Shown here in pieces: positions 63,119 through 64,000 of a stretch of 64,000 nucleotides of DNA. Source of the stretch: Aeromicrobium senzhongii (GTDB taxonomy: Bacteria; Actinomycetota; Actinomycetes; Propionibacteriales; Nocardioidaceae). The notes below the pieces were generated by a model, which saw only the letters and a list, made by a program, of their open reading frames with translations, was not told the origin of the DNA and did not search any database. The translations under genes and the position numbers were made by a program. The stretch spans positions 434,001-498,000 of the forward strand of contig NZ_CP060587.1 of the NCBI RefSeq assembly GCF_014334735.1, in the 5' to 3' direction. Each line of letters opens with the position of its first letter. Within the stretch, counting starts at the first letter, position 1.

Positions 63119-64000
63119 ATGGTCAACATCGTTTCCCGCGTCTGGGCCCACGCCGACTCCGAGCCGGGCCGGGTGGCCGTCCGGTCGCCCCGCACGATCA
63201 CGTTCGAGCAGTTGCGCGAGACGAACCGGCGGGTCGCCGGCGCCGTCCGTGCCGCCGGCCTGCAACCTCTCGATCGGGTGCTGTTCATCGCGCCGACGAT
63301 CCCCGAGTTCCCCGAGGTCTACTACGGCCTGCACGCGGCAGGGGTGACCGTCACGACGATGAACGTCATGTCGACGGTTCCCGAGATCGACTACGTCCTC
63401 GACGACTGCGACGCGTCGCTGGTCATCGCCTGGCACGAGTGCGCCGAAGCTGCGCGCACGGCGGCCGAGCGGCGCGGGATCCCGTTCTGGCAGCTCGACC
63501 CGGGCGTGACCATCGAGGCCGAGCCCCTGATGCAGGCCCACGAGCACGAGCCCGACGACACCGCGATCATCCTCTACACGTCCGGCACGACCGGTCGGCC
63601 CAAGGGTGCCGAGCTGACGGCCGGCAACCTCGTCGAGACCGTGGACTCCTTCATGCCCGTCCTGGAGCTCAGTGACGACGACCGGTTCGGTACCGCGCTG
63701 CCGCTGTTCCACGTCTTCGGGCAGGCGGTGTGCATGAACACGGCGCTCGCGGTGGGGGCGTCCTTCTCCCTGCTGAGTCCGTTCGATCCGGTGAAGATGC
63801 TGGAGATGGTCCGTGCGGATCGGCTCACGACGCTCTCGGGTGTGCCGACCATGTGGAACGCGATGCTGCACGCGCAGGGTGACTTCACCCCCGAGGACTT
63901 CGCCTCGCTGCGGATGGCCACGTCCGGCGGCGCTTCGCTGCCCGTCGAGGTCATCCGGGCCTTCGGCGAGCGCTTCGGCTGCACGATCCTCGAGGGCTAC
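63119..64000 (+). CDS. Acyl-CoA synthetase / AMP-dependent ligase (partial, C-terminus outside window)
   Basis: First 294 residues of an ANL-superfamily adenylating enzyme that would activate a fatty or aromatic acid to its CoA ester. The P-loop LYTSGTTGRPKG is at 152-163; PLFHVFGQ, SGVPTMWNAML and the A4/A5 region ATSGGASLP...LEGY follow. The frame stays open to the last base. The ATG has GAAGGA upstream. Divergent thioesterase and the TGAA-N6-TTCA sites suggest a lipid-responsive regulator (inference). A long-chain fatty acid substrate is a guess from general resemblance. Confidence 0.88.
   Translation, partial: MVNIVSRVWAHADSEPGRVAVRSPRTITFEQLRETNRRVAGAVRAAGLQPLDRVLFIAPTIPEFPEVYYGLHAAGVTVTTMNVMSTVPEIDYVLDDCDASLVIAWHECAEAARTAAERRGIPFWQLDPGVTIEAEPLMQAHEHEPDDTAIILYTSGTTGRPKGAELTAGNLVETVDSFMPVLELSDDDRFGTALPLFHVFGQAVCMNTALAVGASFSLLSPFDPVKMLEMVRADRLTTLSGVPTMWNAMLHAQGDFTPEDFASLRMATSGGASLPVEVIRAFGERFGCTILEGY

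Overview
This is a high-GC actinobacterial chromosome segment, most likely Propionibacteriales/Nocardioidaceae (for example Aeromicrobium or Nocardioides; the genus is inference). The evidence is GC-rich codon use throughout, GTG/TTG starts, a GpgS-FolP2 pair as in mycobacteria, a maleylpyruvate-isomerase/mycothiol-enzyme family protein, zinc-type S14, and many -10 hexamers sitting 6-8 nt in front of start codons (leaderless transcripts). I see no rRNA, insertion sequence, prophage or CRISPR array.

Layout. 1-9.1 kb: partial rarD, an MFS exporter, YajQ, tRNA-Tyr, the gpgS-folP2-extradiol-like operon, pyrD, tRNA-Thr/tRNA-Met/rpmG, murB, and a DUF4190-protein/adenosine deaminase pair. 9.2-22.5 kb: tRNA-Trp-secE-nusG-rplK-rplA, a lipoprotein, rplJ-rplL with a leader terminator, two small membrane ORFs, then rpoB-rpoC. 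22.5-30.5 kb is accessory: a membrane acyltransferase, a lipoprotein, and a catabolic cassette (hydroxyacid-oxoacid transhydrogenase-like enzyme, GntR regulator, FAD/Fe-S 2-hydroxyacid dehydrogenase) followed by an N-terminally short mycothiol-family enzyme. 30.5-35 kb: rpsL-rpsG-fusA-tuf. 35-36 kb: a cation efflux gene. 36.4-46.1 kb: the fused S10 and spc ribosomal operons (rpsJ to rplO). 46.2-48.9 kb: secY-adk-map. 48.9-54 kb: a lipoprotein, dimethylargininase with a divergent Lrp regulator, an MFS transporter plus M20 peptidase, and a DUF1330 protein. 54.2-57.8 kb: infA-rpmJ-rpsM-rpsK-rpsD-rpoA-rplQ. 57.9-62.3 kb: two tandem secreted subtilisin-like proteases. 62.4-64 kb: a thioesterase divergent from an acyl-CoA ligase cut by the window end.

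How it works together. Nearly all core transcription and translation machinery here is arranged in a few long operons. Several of these, and two tRNA units, are driven by promoters sharing a CCGATTTGG -35 region with an exact 18-bp spacer, suggesting coordinated growth-rate control. The accessory genes tend to have leaderless promoters instead.

The most unusual items are: ribosomal protein L4 (rplD) carrying a roughly 100-residue C-terminal extension with a separate small domain; a probable 4-hydroxybutyrate/D-2-hydroxyglutarate cycle cassette; two candidate TGAA-N6-TTCA operators in the thioesterase/ligase gap; a 27-bp AT-rich inverted repeat after map; and three near-copies of one terminator hairpin closing different ribosomal units.
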